Source: F23-D06 sp963620035 (GTDB lineage Bacteria; Bacteroidota; Bacteroidia; Bacteroidales; WCHB1-69). Taken from it: a DNA stretch of 64,000 nucleotides. Below are positions 16,991-25,244 of this stretch, piece after piece. A model generated the notes under the pieces. It saw only the letters and a program-made list of their open reading frames with translations, made no database searches and was not told where the DNA came from. The stretch covers positions 1-64,000 of the forward strand of contig CAVEXN010000002.1 of the NCBI GenBank assembly GCA_963620035.1, written 5' to 3'. The translations under genes were made by a program, and so were the position numbers. Positions within the stretch are counted from its first letter, which is position 1. Each line of letters opens with the position of its first letter.

Positions 16991-17512
16991 TCATCCCAGA
17001 TAAATGTCGAGAAAGCCTTCCGGAGTTTTTACGTAAAGGATACGGTTTTCGCGGTCAACCTTGTCGATGAACTGCCGGTTTGCAGGAATGAGGACTTCCT
17101 TGCCGGCGGCATCTACGGACATGAGCGGATTGTTGCTTATTTCCAGAAATGAGGTGCAGATGCCTATGTCGCCATGTTGAATGTCAATTACCTTGAATCC
17201 GATGACTTCGTGAAAATAAAAGCGGTCGTCGGGCAGTTTGGGGAGTTCGTCGAGTGGCAGGTAGAGATCCACCCCCACATAGTCGCGCACCTCCTCCGGG
17301 GGAATGTCCTTGAAATAGAGAATGAACTGGCCGTTGCTGCGATAGGTCAGTTCTGAAATGGTGTAGGGTATCTTTTCTCCTTCAAGATCAAGGAACACGT
17401 CTGAAAGGGAGAGATAGTTCTCGGGATGGTCGGAATCAAAAAAGGCACATAGACCACCTTTCAGTCCGAAAGGTTTGGTCAATGTGCCTAAATAGAAAAA
17501 GCCGTCGTCCAT
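16991..17512 (-). CDS. rimM: Ribosome maturation factor RimM
   Basis: RimM binds S19 on the pre-30S particle and helps 16S rRNA processing. The 173-aa protein has the N-terminal beta-barrel domain ('YLGTLTKPFGLKGGLCAFFD') and the C-terminal PRC-barrel domain ('YFHEVIGFKVIDIQHGDIG' then 'VLIPANRQFIDKVD'). It starts one base into the stop region of rpsP (TAATG junction), so the two are translationally coupled. The trmD and rplS genes that commonly follow in other bacteria are absent. Confidence 0.93.
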   Translation of the reverse strand: MDDGFFYLGTLTKPFGLKGGLCAFFDSDHPENYLSLSDVFLDLEGEKIPYTISELTYRSNGQFILYFKDIPPEEVRDYVGVDLYLPLDELPKLPDDRFYFHEVIGFKVIDIQHGDIGICTSFLEISNNPLMSVDAAGKEVLIPANRQFIDKVDRENRILYVKTPEGFLDIYLG

Positions 17513-18090
17513 TATGCTTCAGCCGGAGCGGATTCTTCGGCTGCGGGAGTCTCTTCGGCCTCGGTTGCGGTTTCTGCAGCGGCGGCAGCAGCGGCAGCCT
17601 CTTCGGCGGCCTTTGCAGCGGCAGCGGCAATCTCGGCGTTGCGGGCGGCGATCTTGGCTGACATGGCCTCCTTGACTTTGACTTCAGCCTCGAGGCGTGC
17701 TTTCATAACCTTGCGGGCCTTGTCGGCTTCTTCACGCACAACGTTGTTCAGTTTGCTGTCTTTTTCCTGCTTCCAGGCTTCGAATTTCTGCTTTGCCTGC
17801 TCTTCGGAAAAAGCTCCCTTTGCGACACCGCCTTTAAGATGCTTCATCATATAGACACCTTCGCGTTTGAGAATCGAACGGGCTGTGTCAGAAGGCGTGG
17901 CTCCTACTTCCACCCAATACAGCGCTCTCTCGAAATTGATGTTGAGGGTTGCGGGATTGGTCAGTGGATTGTAAGTTCCAAGATCTTCGATAAAACGTCC
18001 GTCACGTGGTGCACGACCATCCGCAATTACAAGATGGTAAAAAGGTTGGTTCTTTTTACCGCGTCTCTGTAATCTGATTCTTGTTGCCAT
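17512..18090 (-). CDS. rpsP: 30S ribosomal protein S16 with long acidic/alanine tail
   Basis: S16 binds 16S rRNA early in 30S assembly. The first 85 or so residues are the usual domain ('MATRIRLQRRGKKNQPFYHL', 'APRDGRFIEDLGTYNP', 'ALYWVEVGATPSDTARSILKREGV'). Where most S16 proteins end at 80-90 aa, this one runs to 192 with a helical, charged and then Ala/Glu-rich tail ending 'EETPAAEESAPAEA'. Extended tails are known in Bacteroidetes S16. The start is ATG at 18090; an earlier ATG at 18144 would extend over the promoter. Confidence 0.95.
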   Translation of the reverse strand: MATRIRLQRRGKKNQPFYHLVIADGRAPRDGRFIEDLGTYNPLTNPATLNINFERALYWVEVGATPSDTARSILKREGVYMMKHLKGGVAKGAFSEEQAKQKFEAWKQEKDSKLNNVVREEADKARKVMKARLEAEVKVKEAMSAKIAARNAEIAAAAAKAAEEAAAAAAAAETATEAEETPAAEESAPAEA

Positions 18091-18123
18091 AAACTTATTA
18101 TTTGATTGATTATTTAAAGTCGG

Positions 18124-18151
18124 CAAAAATACAAAAAAAAACAATTGGCAA
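18124..18151 (-). promoter_or_regulatory. Promoter for rpsP-rimM
   Basis: On the minus strand, TATTTTTG at 18131-18124 lies 17 bases downstream of TTG at 18151-18149, a good -7/-33 pair. The leader would be about 27 nt before the rpsP ATG. Confidence 0.55.
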
Positions 18152-18157
18152 TTTTAT

Positions 18158-18165
18158 TATTTTTG
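18158..18165 (+). promoter_or_regulatory. -7 promoter element for the TolB-like gene
   Basis: TATTTTTG on the plus strand, 17 bases before the ATG at 18183. It is back to back with the rpsP promoter in a 92-base gap. Confidence 0.5.
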
Positions 18166-18182
18166 CACCCCCTCAACCTTAT

Positions 18183-21100
18183 ATGAATAGCGTGTTCAGA
18201 ATACCGATAATCAGGAATGTGCAGTTTAGGACACTCTTTGCCGCTGCCGTGCTGCTGTTCCCATTGCCCGGAATGTCACAGTTCTATAACGGTTCAAATG
18301 TCAGTTTCGGTAAAAACCGGGTCCAACACCAGCATTTCAATTGGCAGTTCATGCGCGCCGAACAGTATGATGTCTATTTCTATCCTACCGGTAAGGCTCT
18401 TGCCCAATATGTCTATTGCAAAATACCCCAATATATTGCTGAAATTGAAGGTATGCTCCGTTATTCTTCCAGAAACAAAATCCAAATCATTGTCTATAAT
18501 ACGCAGGCGGATTTCCGGGAGTCTAACTTTGCTTACGACAACGACGATTTCTACAATCAAGGCGGCATCACCAATATCTACGGCAGCAAAATGTATGTCT
18601 ATTTCGATGGAAACAGGGCTCATTTCGACCGTATGATACGGAGCGGCGTTATGAACATTTACGTCCATTGGCTGATACAAGGCGCTTCTGTCGGCGCGAA
18701 TATGTCTTACGATTATCTGATGAATGTACCTAACTGGTTTTTCAACGGTCTGGCTTCTTTTTATGGTGAAACCTGGAACAGTGAGGTGGATGCACATGTG
18801 AAAGATGGTATTTTTACAAAAAGATACAGGGATTTTGGCGAACTGCCGCCCGGCGATGCCACATACGCAGGTCACTCGTTCTGGAAATACCTCACGGATA
18901 CCTATGGGAAAGACATCATTGCCCGTTCTCTTTATGCCATCAAGGTGACAAAGAATGTTGCAAGAGGCTTTTCGTATGCGACGGGTGTCCCATACAAGAC
19001 GCTGATGGAAAACTGGTTGAAGTACTTCAGCGTGATGTATTACCCGGATTTGAACAGGGAGATGCCCTCGGGAAATGGAATTGTGAGAAAACCCAAGTCA
19101 AAACGTCTTTACGACCATATTGTGTTTTCCGCCGACAGCGGGATGTATGCGTTTGTGACGAATGAGTCCGGACAAGTTCGGGTCTGGCTTCAGAGGACAG
19201 ACCGCCGCCGCCCCGAGTGTATCCTCCGAAAATACAGCAAAACGGAAGACAACGCCGACTTGTCATATCCTTTGTTGGCATGGCACCCGCAAGATTCCAT
19301 TCTTGGGATGACTTTCGAGTCGCAAGGGCATTGCTTTTACCGCACTTACGACCTCCGCACCCGCAAATGGCAGAAACGTTTTCTGGTTGACGTGGAGAAG
19401 ATTACATCATGGTGCTATGCCGATGACGGCAAGACGATGCTTTTCTCCGGATTCAAGAACGGACAGTCTGACCTGTTTGTTTATAGTTTCCTCTCGCGCT
19501 CTTTCCATAATCTTACCAATGATTTTTATGACGACTATGCTCCAATATTCTTAAAGGGGAATGACCAGATTGTCTTTTCGTCCAATCGCCCCCGCGATTC
19601 AGTTGGGCTGGCTGATGCGTTTTATGAAGCAGAACCCCTGCCGGCCTTCGATCTGTTTCTGTTTCAATATGGCAGAAAAGACCCCGCATTGATCCGGGTG
19701 ACGGAGTCTTTTTCTGCAAACGAATATGATGCCTTGAGAATTGACGACCGGCGTATTCTTTTCTTGGGCGACAACAACGGTATCGTTAATCAGTATGCCG
19801 CCGAATTTGACAGTGCGGTCAGCCGTGTCGATACGGCAATCCATTATGCTTTTTATGCTGATATTCATCCAGTTACAGATGCCGGTCTCAACACTTCGTG
19901 CCACGGATATGATTCGACGAACCGGACGACTGCCCGCATTATGCTCAAAAACGGAGTCCGGGGCATCTATACGCAGCCTCTCGATTTGTCTGTGAAAACA
20001 ATGGCAGAGCCTTCACCATTCTATCGCAGCGTTTTGGCCGACAGGAAAACACCACCCGCAGATACGTTGAAGACCGATTCCGTAGCAGAAAAGCCGAAAT
20101 GTGAACCGCCCGTTGCCAGCGGTTACCGGGTGCAATACTCCATCAACAAAGTGATTACGCAGGCGGATTTCAGTTTCCTCAACACCTCGTACCAACAGTT
20201 TGAGGGCGGAACGTCTCCGATTTACCTGAATACGGGTTTTAATGCACTCTTCATGATAGGGATAAATGATCTTTTTGAGGATTATAGGATTACAGGCGGA
20301 TTCAGAGTGGGGGTAGATAACAATTACGAGTTTATGTTGAGCTATGAAAATCTGTCGCGACGGCTCGACAGGCAGATAGTGGCTTACCGGCAGGCTCTCA
20401 CTTCGGATGTCGGAAATTATCTGTATAAGCAAAAGTCAAACAGTTTGTTCTACATTCTCAAATTTCCGTTTGATAAGGTTAACAGTTTGCGTTTTACAGT
20501 TAAGGGGCGTTACGAGACGAACGTGGTGTCGGCATTGAGCGACAATACGCTGAAAATGCCAGACACGCATCATTTATGGGCCGGAATTAAACTGGAGTAT
20601 GTTTTCGACTCTTCAAAAGAGTTGTGCGTCAACTTGTGGCGGGGAACGAAACTGAAACTATTTGCCGAATACGAGCAACGGGCCGAGAAGGATACCCGCA
20701 GCCTATTTGTTGTCGGGGTCGATGCGCGGCACTCGTTTAAGATTTATCGGAATATGACCGTCGCCGTTCGTCTTGCCGGCTCAACCAATTTGGGCTCTGC
20801 AAGGCTGGTGTATTATATGGGGGGCGTCGACAATTGGATAAATGCCAAATTTGACAGCGATATTACCGTTGACGAGTCAAAAGGATACGCTTACCAGACT
20901 TTGGCAACCAATATGCGTGGGTTTAAGCAGAATATCCGGAATGGCACCTCCTTTGCTCTGCTTAGCTGCGAGTTGCGTATCCCTTTTGTGCAACTCATTG
21001 CCGGTCACCAAGTATCTTCAGGTTTCTTGAACTCGTTGCAACTTAATCTGTTTGGAGATGCCGGAACGGCATGGACAGGCTTGACACCATACTCTGAAGA

Positions 21101-21311
21101 CAATAGTTTATACACCCGGCAAATTGACCGCGGCCCTGTGTCAGTTGTAGTCAAAAGGCAAGTTGACCCTATCATCGGCGGCTTTGGAGCCGGACTCCGT
21201 TTTTCGTTGTTCGGCTATTTCCTGCGTCTCGATTATGCCTGGGGCGTTGAAGATTTGAAGATCGCCGATTCTAAAGGGATGTTTTTGTTCTCAATCGGCA
21301 CCGATTTCTGA
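18183..21311 (+). CDS. Pseudo-peptidase/TolB-like propeller/outer-membrane barrel protein
   Basis: The 1042-aa protein has a signal peptide (to about residue 35, 'PGMSQ'). Residues 60-290 resemble the peptidase-MA (gluzincin) domain, but the helix that should hold HExxH reads 'RSGVMNIYVHW' and the 'W..EG.A.Y' motif reads 'NWFFNGLASFYGE', so zinc ligands are missing. Residues about 300-600 contain TolB/PD40-type repeats ('DHIVFSADSGMYAFVTNESG', 'GNDQIVFSSNRPRD'). From about 700 to the end, aromatic-rich strands and a final 'FLFSIGTDF' with terminal Phe indicate an outer-membrane barrel. The last 21 bases overlap convergent hydF. Role unknown. The in-frame ATG at 18102 was rejected because it precedes the promoter box. 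Confidence 0.75.
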   Translation: MNSVFRIPIIRNVQFRTLFAAAVLLFPLPGMSQFYNGSNVSFGKNRVQHQHFNWQFMRAEQYDVYFYPTGKALAQYVYCKIPQYIAEIEGMLRYSSRNKIQIIVYNTQADFRESNFAYDNDDFYNQGGITNIYGSKMYVYFDGNRAHFDRMIRSGVMNIYVHWLIQGASVGANMSYDYLMNVPNWFFNGLASFYGETWNSEVDAHVKDGIFTKRYRDFGELPPGDATYAGHSFWKYLTDTYGKDIIARSLYAIKVTKNVARGFSYATGVPYKTLMENWLKYFSVMYYPDLNREMPSGNGIVRKPKSKRLYDHIVFSADSGMYAFVTNESGQVRVWLQRTDRRRPECILRKYSKTEDNADLSYPLLAWHPQDSILGMTFESQGHCFYRTYDLRTRKWQKRFLVDVEKITSWCYADDGKTMLFSGFKNGQSDLFVYSFLSRSFHNLTNDFYDDYAPIFLKGNDQIVFSSNRPRDSVGLADAFYEAEPLPAFDLFLFQYGRKDPALIRVTESFSANEYDALRIDDRRILFLGDNNGIVNQYAAEFDSAVSRVDTAIHYAFYADIHPVTDAGLNTSCHGYDSTNRTTARIMLKNGVRGIYTQPLDLSVKTMAEPSPFYRSVLADRKTPPADTLKTDSVAEKPKCEPPVASGYRVQYSINKVITQADFSFLNTSYQQFEGGTSPIYLNTGFNALFMIGINDLFEDYRITGGFRVGVDNNYEFMLSYENLSRRLDRQIVAYRQALTSDVGNYLYKQKSNSLFYILKFPFDKVNSLRFTVKGRYETNVVSALSDNTLKMPDTHHLWAGIKLEYVFDSSKELCVNLWRGTKLKLFAEYEQRAEKDTRSLFVVGVDARHSFKIYRNMTVAVRLAGSTNLGSARLVYYMGGVDNWINAKFDSDITVDESKGYAYQTLATNMRGFKQNIRNGTSFALLSCELRIPFVQLIAGHQVSSGFLNSLQLNLFGDAGTAWTGLTPYSEDNSLYTRQIDRGPVSVVVKRQVDPIIGGFGAGLRFSLFGYFLRLDYAWGVEDLKIADSKGMFLFSIGTDF

Positions 21312-22478
21312 AAACGGAGCCGTGGCTCTGTCAAAAATGCCGTTCATATAGGCAATAGCCATCCCGTAGTTGGATACCGGTATTCCACGGTCAACGGCTG
21401 GCTTAAGTCTGACTTTCAGTTGCCGTTGTGTGAGCATGCAGCCGCCGCATTGGATTACCATAGCATATTTTGAAATGTCGGGCAGGCTGTTGAGCCCTGA
21501 AACAAAGTCGAAATCCAGTTTTTTGCCCGTATATTGCTTGATCCACCGGGGGAGTTTGTGCCGGCCAATGTCCTCGCAGGATGTCTGGTGCGTGCATGAT
21601 TCAAGCATCAAAACTCGGTCGCCGTCATCCAGTTTGTCGAGATAGGGCGTTCCGGCGAGATAATGTTGAAAGTCGCCTTTATAATGGGCGAGTACGATGC
21701 TGAACCCTGTGAGCGGGACGGTCTCCGGAACTTCTTTGGCTACGCGGCCGAACATCTGACTGTCGGTGACGGCTAACTTCGGAGCAGGATTGGAGGCAAG
21801 GTAATCCCGTACTTTGTCCTCTTTCAACACCACGGCTATGGCATTGTGGTCCAGAATGTCGCGGATGAGTTGCACCTGTGGCAGAATGAGCCGTCCCTCC
21901 GGCGCTTCGGTGTCAATAGGGGTGACGAGTAATACGGTGTCGCCTTCCCCGACAAGGCCGCCCAACAGCGAGTGCGCCACGTATGCAGTGGTGGGCATCA
22001 GTTTTACCAGTTCGTTGAGCATTTCAGGAATCCCGGCATGGGTTTGCGCACTGACATTCCATATTCTGTGCCCGTCAATTTCTTTGTTGTCAGGAACCTG
22101 TATGTCAGACTTGTTGTTGACCAGCAGATAGGGGATGTCGTATTCGCGAAGTTTGGAGACTAACGACTCTTCAGGGATGTCATATTCGCCTTGCGAGATG
22201 ACCACAATGGCAAAGTCTATGATTTTGAGGATCTCCATCGTTCTTTGGACGCGTTTTTGACCGATGTCCCCCACGTCGTCGATGCCAGCCGTGTCGATGA
22301 GCACCGCCGGACCGATGCCGAATATTTCTATGGATTTCTTTACAGGGTCGGTTGTGGTGCCGGCAAGACTGTCAACAATGGCGATATCCTGTCCGGTGAT
22401 GGCATTGATCAGTGAACTTTTTCCGTTGTTTCGTCGTCCGAAGATGCCAATGTGTGGCTTGTTCTCGTTTCCTTTCAT
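21291..22478 (-). CDS. hydF: [FeFe]-hydrogenase maturation GTPase HydF
   Basis: HydF is the scaffold on which the two-iron part of the hydrogenase H-cluster is assembled before transfer to the apo-enzyme. The 395-aa protein has the GTPase domain (G1 'GRRNNGKSS', G3 'LIDTAGIDD', G4 'NNKSD'), a dimerisation domain and a C-terminal iron-sulfur domain. Cluster ligands read C295-x-H297 and C344-x-x-C347. The residue before C344 is Gln343, where many HydF proteins have His, at the normal spacing of 45 residues after H297. No hydE, hydG or hydrogenase gene is in the window. It lies 21 bases after rimO and overlaps the opposing gene by 21 bases at its 3' end. Confidence 0.92.
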   Translation of the reverse strand: MKGNENKPHIGIFGRRNNGKSSLINAITGQDIAIVDSLAGTTTDPVKKSIEIFGIGPAVLIDTAGIDDVGDIGQKRVQRTMEILKIIDFAIVVISQGEYDIPEESLVSKLREYDIPYLLVNNKSDIQVPDNKEIDGHRIWNVSAQTHAGIPEMLNELVKLMPTTAYVAHSLLGGLVGEGDTVLLVTPIDTEAPEGRLILPQVQLIRDILDHNAIAVVLKEDKVRDYLASNPAPKLAVTDSQMFGRVAKEVPETVPLTGFSIVLAHYKGDFQHYLAGTPYLDKLDDGDRVLMLESCTHQTSCEDIGRHKLPRWIKQYTGKKLDFDFVSGLNSLPDISKYAMVIQCGGCMLTQRQLKVRLKPAVDRGIPVSNYGMAIAYMNGIFDRATAPFSEIGAD

Positions 22479-22499
22479 AATGGTAGAAGATGTGATGGG

Positions 22500-23777
22500 T
22501 CAGGACACTATTTCACCGAAAAGGTCATACTCGCCAGCGTCAAAGATGCGAACATTGTAAAACTCTCCGATGCGGAGCGGCTGGTTTTTGGCAATCAGTA
22601 CACCATTGTCCACATCGGGAGAGTCAAATTCCGTGCGCCCGACATAGTGGCTTCCGGTCTCTCTGTCGATGATGGTCTCGAATGTTTGGCCGACTTTCTG
22701 CCGGTTCAGTTCTAAAGAGATTCTTTCTTGCAGTGTCATCAGTTCGTCAAGGCGTTTGCGTTTCTCGTTTCTCTTTATTGGGTCGCCCAGTGAATATGCC
22801 GGTGTGCCTTCTTCCTGCGAATAAGAGAAAACGCCTAAACGGTCGAAGCGTACCGCTTTCACAAAGTCAACCAGTTCTTTGTGTTGTGCATGGGTTTCGG
22901 TAGGATAACCGGAAATGAGGGTCGAGCGCAGGGCAATGCCGGGAATTATATCGCGAATGTGCGCAATCAAGTCGTAGATATACTGTGAACTTCCGCCGCG
23001 CCGCATGCTTTTCAGTGTTTCATCGCTGATGTGTTGTATCGGAATGTCCAAATAGCGGCAGTATTGCGGATAAGTCTTCATGATATCCAGTATTTCCATT
23101 GGAAAATTGAGCGGGTAGGCATAGTGCAGACGGAACCAGCGGATGCCTTTCACTTGTGCCAGTGCTTCCATCAAGCGAGCCAGTTCGCGCTTGCCGGTCA
23201 AGTCCATACCGTAATAAGTCAGGTCTTGGGCAATGAGCATCACCTCTTTGACCCCTTGATCTGCCAGTTGCTGCGCCTCTTCGGTCAGCAGCGAAATGGG
23301 CTTCGACACCTGACGGCCCCGGATGAGCGGAATGGCGCAATAGGAGCATTGGTGGTCGCAACCCTCCGAAACTTTCAGGTAGGCGTAGTGACTGGGCGTT
23401 GACAAAAGCCGTTTTGAAGTGCCGAGCAGTCGGAATGAGGGATCCTGTACCATTTGGTGCAGTTCCGCAAAAGTGTACAACTCGTCCACTTCTGGCAATG
23501 CCTCTTTGAGTTCGTCTTTACAACGCTGTACCAAACATCCCATAATGTAAAGTCTGCCCGTGTGTCGCTTTTTCTTCTTCGCTATCTGCTCAAGAATCGT
23601 GTTGACGGACTCTTCACGGGCATCGTTGATGAAACTGCACGTGTTTACAATGACTACGTCTGCCTTGACCTCGCTTTCAAACAGAACCGTATGCCCCTGC
23701 CGCCGCAGTTGTGCGCCTATCACTTCGGAGTCCACAATGTTCTTGGAGCATCCGAGCGTAATGATGTTGATGGTCAT
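22500..23777 (-). CDS. rimO: Ribosomal protein S12 methylthiotransferase RimO
   Basis: RimO is a radical-SAM enzyme that adds a methylthio group to an aspartate of ribosomal protein S12. The 425-aa protein shows the N-terminal UPF0004 domain with cluster cysteines ('TLGCSKNIVDSE', 'VNTCSFINDAREES', 'GCLVQRCKDEL'), the radical-SAM motif 'CDHQCSYCAIP' and a C-terminal TRAM domain ('GQTFETIIDRETGSHYVGR'). The NIVDSE variant separates RimO from MiaB. It starts 9 bases after purE on the same strand. Confidence 0.95.
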   Translation of the reverse strand: MTINIITLGCSKNIVDSEVIGAQLRRQGHTVLFESEVKADVVIVNTCSFINDAREESVNTILEQIAKKKKRHTGRLYIMGCLVQRCKDELKEALPEVDELYTFAELHQMVQDPSFRLLGTSKRLLSTPSHYAYLKVSEGCDHQCSYCAIPLIRGRQVSKPISLLTEEAQQLADQGVKEVMLIAQDLTYYGMDLTGKRELARLMEALAQVKGIRWFRLHYAYPLNFPMEILDIMKTYPQYCRYLDIPIQHISDETLKSMRRGGSSQYIYDLIAHIRDIIPGIALRSTLISGYPTETHAQHKELVDFVKAVRFDRLGVFSYSQEEGTPAYSLGDPIKRNEKRKRLDELMTLQERISLELNRQKVGQTFETIIDRETGSHYVGRTEFDSPDVDNGVLIAKNQPLRIGEFYNVRIFDAGEYDLFGEIVS

Positions 23778-23786
23778 GTCCCGACT

Positions 23787-24293
23787 TTAGTTTGTCTTGT
23801 ATTCGTAAGCGACATCGGCAAGGTCTGCATTGGCTTTGATGATCTTTTGCTTCAGTCCGGCCTTGTGCTGCAGCACTTTTTCGCGTATGGCGGGGTCTCC
23901 GGCGGCAAGAATCTGCATAGCCAAGATGGCGGCGTTTTGAGCGCCGTTGATGGCTACGGTAGCCACGGGAATGCCCGGAGGCATCTGGATCATGGCAAGG
24001 GCGGCATCCATGCCGTCCAAAGAGGATTTGATGGGCACCCCGATTACAGGCAGTGGCGTGAAGGCTGCAATGACACCGGGCAGATGGGCTGCCATACCGG
24101 CACCGGCAATGATGACCTCGATGCCGCGCAGGTGTGCAGTCTTGGCATACTCGGCAACCTCGTCGGGCGTGCGGTGCGCAGACAAAGCCAAAACTTCAAA
24201 TGGAATCTCATTGTTGTCCAAGAACTTGCAGGAAGCTTCCATAACCGGAAGATCGGACGTGCTGCCCATAATGATACTGACGCGTGCTTTCAT
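23787..24293 (-). CDS. purE: N5-carboxyaminoimidazole ribonucleotide mutase PurE
   Basis: PurE (class I) moves the carboxyl group of N5-CAIR to make CAIR in purine synthesis. The 168-aa protein has 'IIMGSTSDLPVMEA', 'FEVLALSAHRTPDEV', 'GAGMAAHLPGVIAAFTPLPVIGVP' and 'MPPGIPVATVAINGAQNAAI', the standard substrate-binding segments. It leads the purE-rimO-hydF run; these three have no obvious pathway in common. purK is not present nearby. Confidence 0.95.
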   Translation of the reverse strand: MKARVSIIMGSTSDLPVMEASCKFLDNNEIPFEVLALSAHRTPDEVAEYAKTAHLRGIEVIIAGAGMAAHLPGVIAAFTPLPVIGVPIKSSLDGMDAALAMIQMPPGIPVATVAINGAQNAAILAMQILAAGDPAIREKVLQHKAGLKQKIIKANADLADVAYEYKTN

Positions 24294-24320
24294 ATTGTTA
24301 TTCTACGTTTTTAAAATCTG

Positions 24321-24328
24321 CAAAAGTA
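24321..24328 (-). promoter_or_regulatory. -7 promoter element for purE
   Basis: On the minus strand TACTTTTG fits TAnnTTTG, 27 bases upstream of the purE ATG. No purine-repressor site was recognised. Confidence 0.5.
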
Positions 24329-24401
24329 TATAAAAACTTGTTGCCGCGACAGATAAACCGACAGATTACTTTCAAATTGCTGTCATAGTTGGACTTTCAA
24401 T

Positions 24402-24429
24402 GATATTATTATTGGAACATTATAATATC
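24402..24429. repeat. AT-rich inverted repeat
   Basis: GATATTAT (24402-24409) and its perfect complement ATAATATC (24422-24429) flank a 12-base spacer. No T-tract follows, so it is not a clear terminator. It could be a protein-binding site or chance in AT-rich DNA. Confidence 0.35.
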
Positions 24430-24633
24430 GAAACAATCATCCGCATCATTCGGAACAGTTTTTCCAAAAGAATGCATTCTGACACAAACTTTGAGCAGCG
24501 GGCATGTTCTTTTGTGGATTGAAAGGCCAAGATGGTATTCCGGAACAGTGTGTTTATTGTCGAACTTCCGAGTTTATAGGAGGTTAGATGAAGAAATGTT
24601 GTTTTATCCCGTGCGAAAAAAATTAAGAATGAC

Positions 24634-24661
24634 TTTGGGAAAGAAAAATAGTTTATTTTTG
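24634..24661 (+). promoter_or_regulatory. Full -33/-7 promoter before the four-helix-bundle gene
   Basis: TTTG at 24634-24637 and TATTTTTG at 24654-24661 have a 16-base spacer, identical to the spacing of the promoter at 14359-14386. The ATG at 24683 follows 21 bases later. Confidence 0.65.
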
Positions 24662-24682
24662 CGATTTAAAAATAATATTTTT

Positions 24683-25153
24683 ATGTATAAAAATCTATCA
24701 ATTATGGACGAAACAGAAAGCAATGTAAGTTTTTTCAGATTCGAGGATTTGCGAATCTATGCTAAAGCAATAGACTATACCACTTGGCTGTATGACAAGC
24801 TTATTCCTTCTGTAGAGGAAGAGCGACTGAAAAGTTTTCTCAAAGAAGAACTTCTGAAATCGGCTCAAAATATCGCTCTGAATGCGGCAGAAGGCTCGTC
24901 GCGGAATAAGACCCAATTCCTATACTATTTGAAAATGGCCAAGAGTTCGGTGCGCGAATGTGTAGTCTATACAGAACTGATTTCACGACAAGGGCTATTT
25001 AGCGAAAACGACAAGGAGTATAGCAGAAATCAGTTGAAAGAGTTGACCAAGATGATTGGTTCGCTCATATATTCACTTTCACGTATCCAAAACAATGCAG
25101 GAGATGAAAAAAGAGATGAACCGGAGGATGCTCTTCCGGACATCAGATACTGA
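24683..25153 (+). CDS. Four-helix-bundle protein (S23/Avd-like)
   Basis: The 156-aa protein (149 from a second ATG at 24704) contains 'FRFEDLRIYAKAIDYTTWLYD', 'LLKSAQNIALNAAEGSSR', 'QFLYYLKMAKSSVRECVVYTELI' and 'LKELTKMIGSLIYSLSRI' as four amphipathic helices (motifs given in pieces). This is the TIGR02436/S23 family, first seen in 23S rRNA intervening sequences and related to the Avd protein of diversity-generating retroelements. Here it is free-standing: no rRNA, reverse transcriptase or variable repeat is near. Function unknown, possibly nucleic-acid binding. Base composition around it is more AT-rich than in its neighbours. Confidence 0.82.
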   Translation: MYKNLSIMDETESNVSFFRFEDLRIYAKAIDYTTWLYDKLIPSVEEERLKSFLKEELLKSAQNIALNAAEGSSRNKTQFLYYLKMAKSSVRECVVYTELISRQGLFSENDKEYSRNQLKELTKMIGSLIYSLSRIQNNAGDEKRDEPEDALPDIRY

Positions 25154-25215
25154 GATTGTTAGGACATCATCAAACTATAATCCGGTCATGAGGAATGTCC
25201 GGATTGTTTTTTTTA

Positions 25216-25223
25216 TACCTTTG
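25216..25223 (+). promoter_or_regulatory. -7 promoter element for the C10 protease
   Basis: TACCTTTG, 21 bases before the ATG at 25245, fits TAnnTTTG. It supports that start over the reading frame that begins at 25056 inside the previous gene. Confidence 0.5.
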
Positions 25224-25244
25224 CCGTTTTCTAATTATGAAGTT

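Larger units (their letters stand above)
24294..24682. other. 389-bp intergenic spacer, AT-rich
   Basis: The stretch between purE (-) and the four-helix-bundle gene (+) has no supportable gene. It holds the purE promoter (24321-24328), an AT-rich inverted repeat (24402-24429) and a -33/-7 promoter pair (24634-24661). A reading frame from 24491 runs into the downstream gene, but its first 64 codons look non-coding. Confidence 0.6.

Noticed and set aside
24491..24682. N-terminal extension of the four-helix-bundle protein
   Set aside because: The 64 extra codons include the promoter pair and lack family resemblance.
24683..25153. Diversity-generating retroelement accessory (Avd)
   Set aside because: The protein fold fits, but no reverse transcriptase, template repeat or variable repeat was found in the window.
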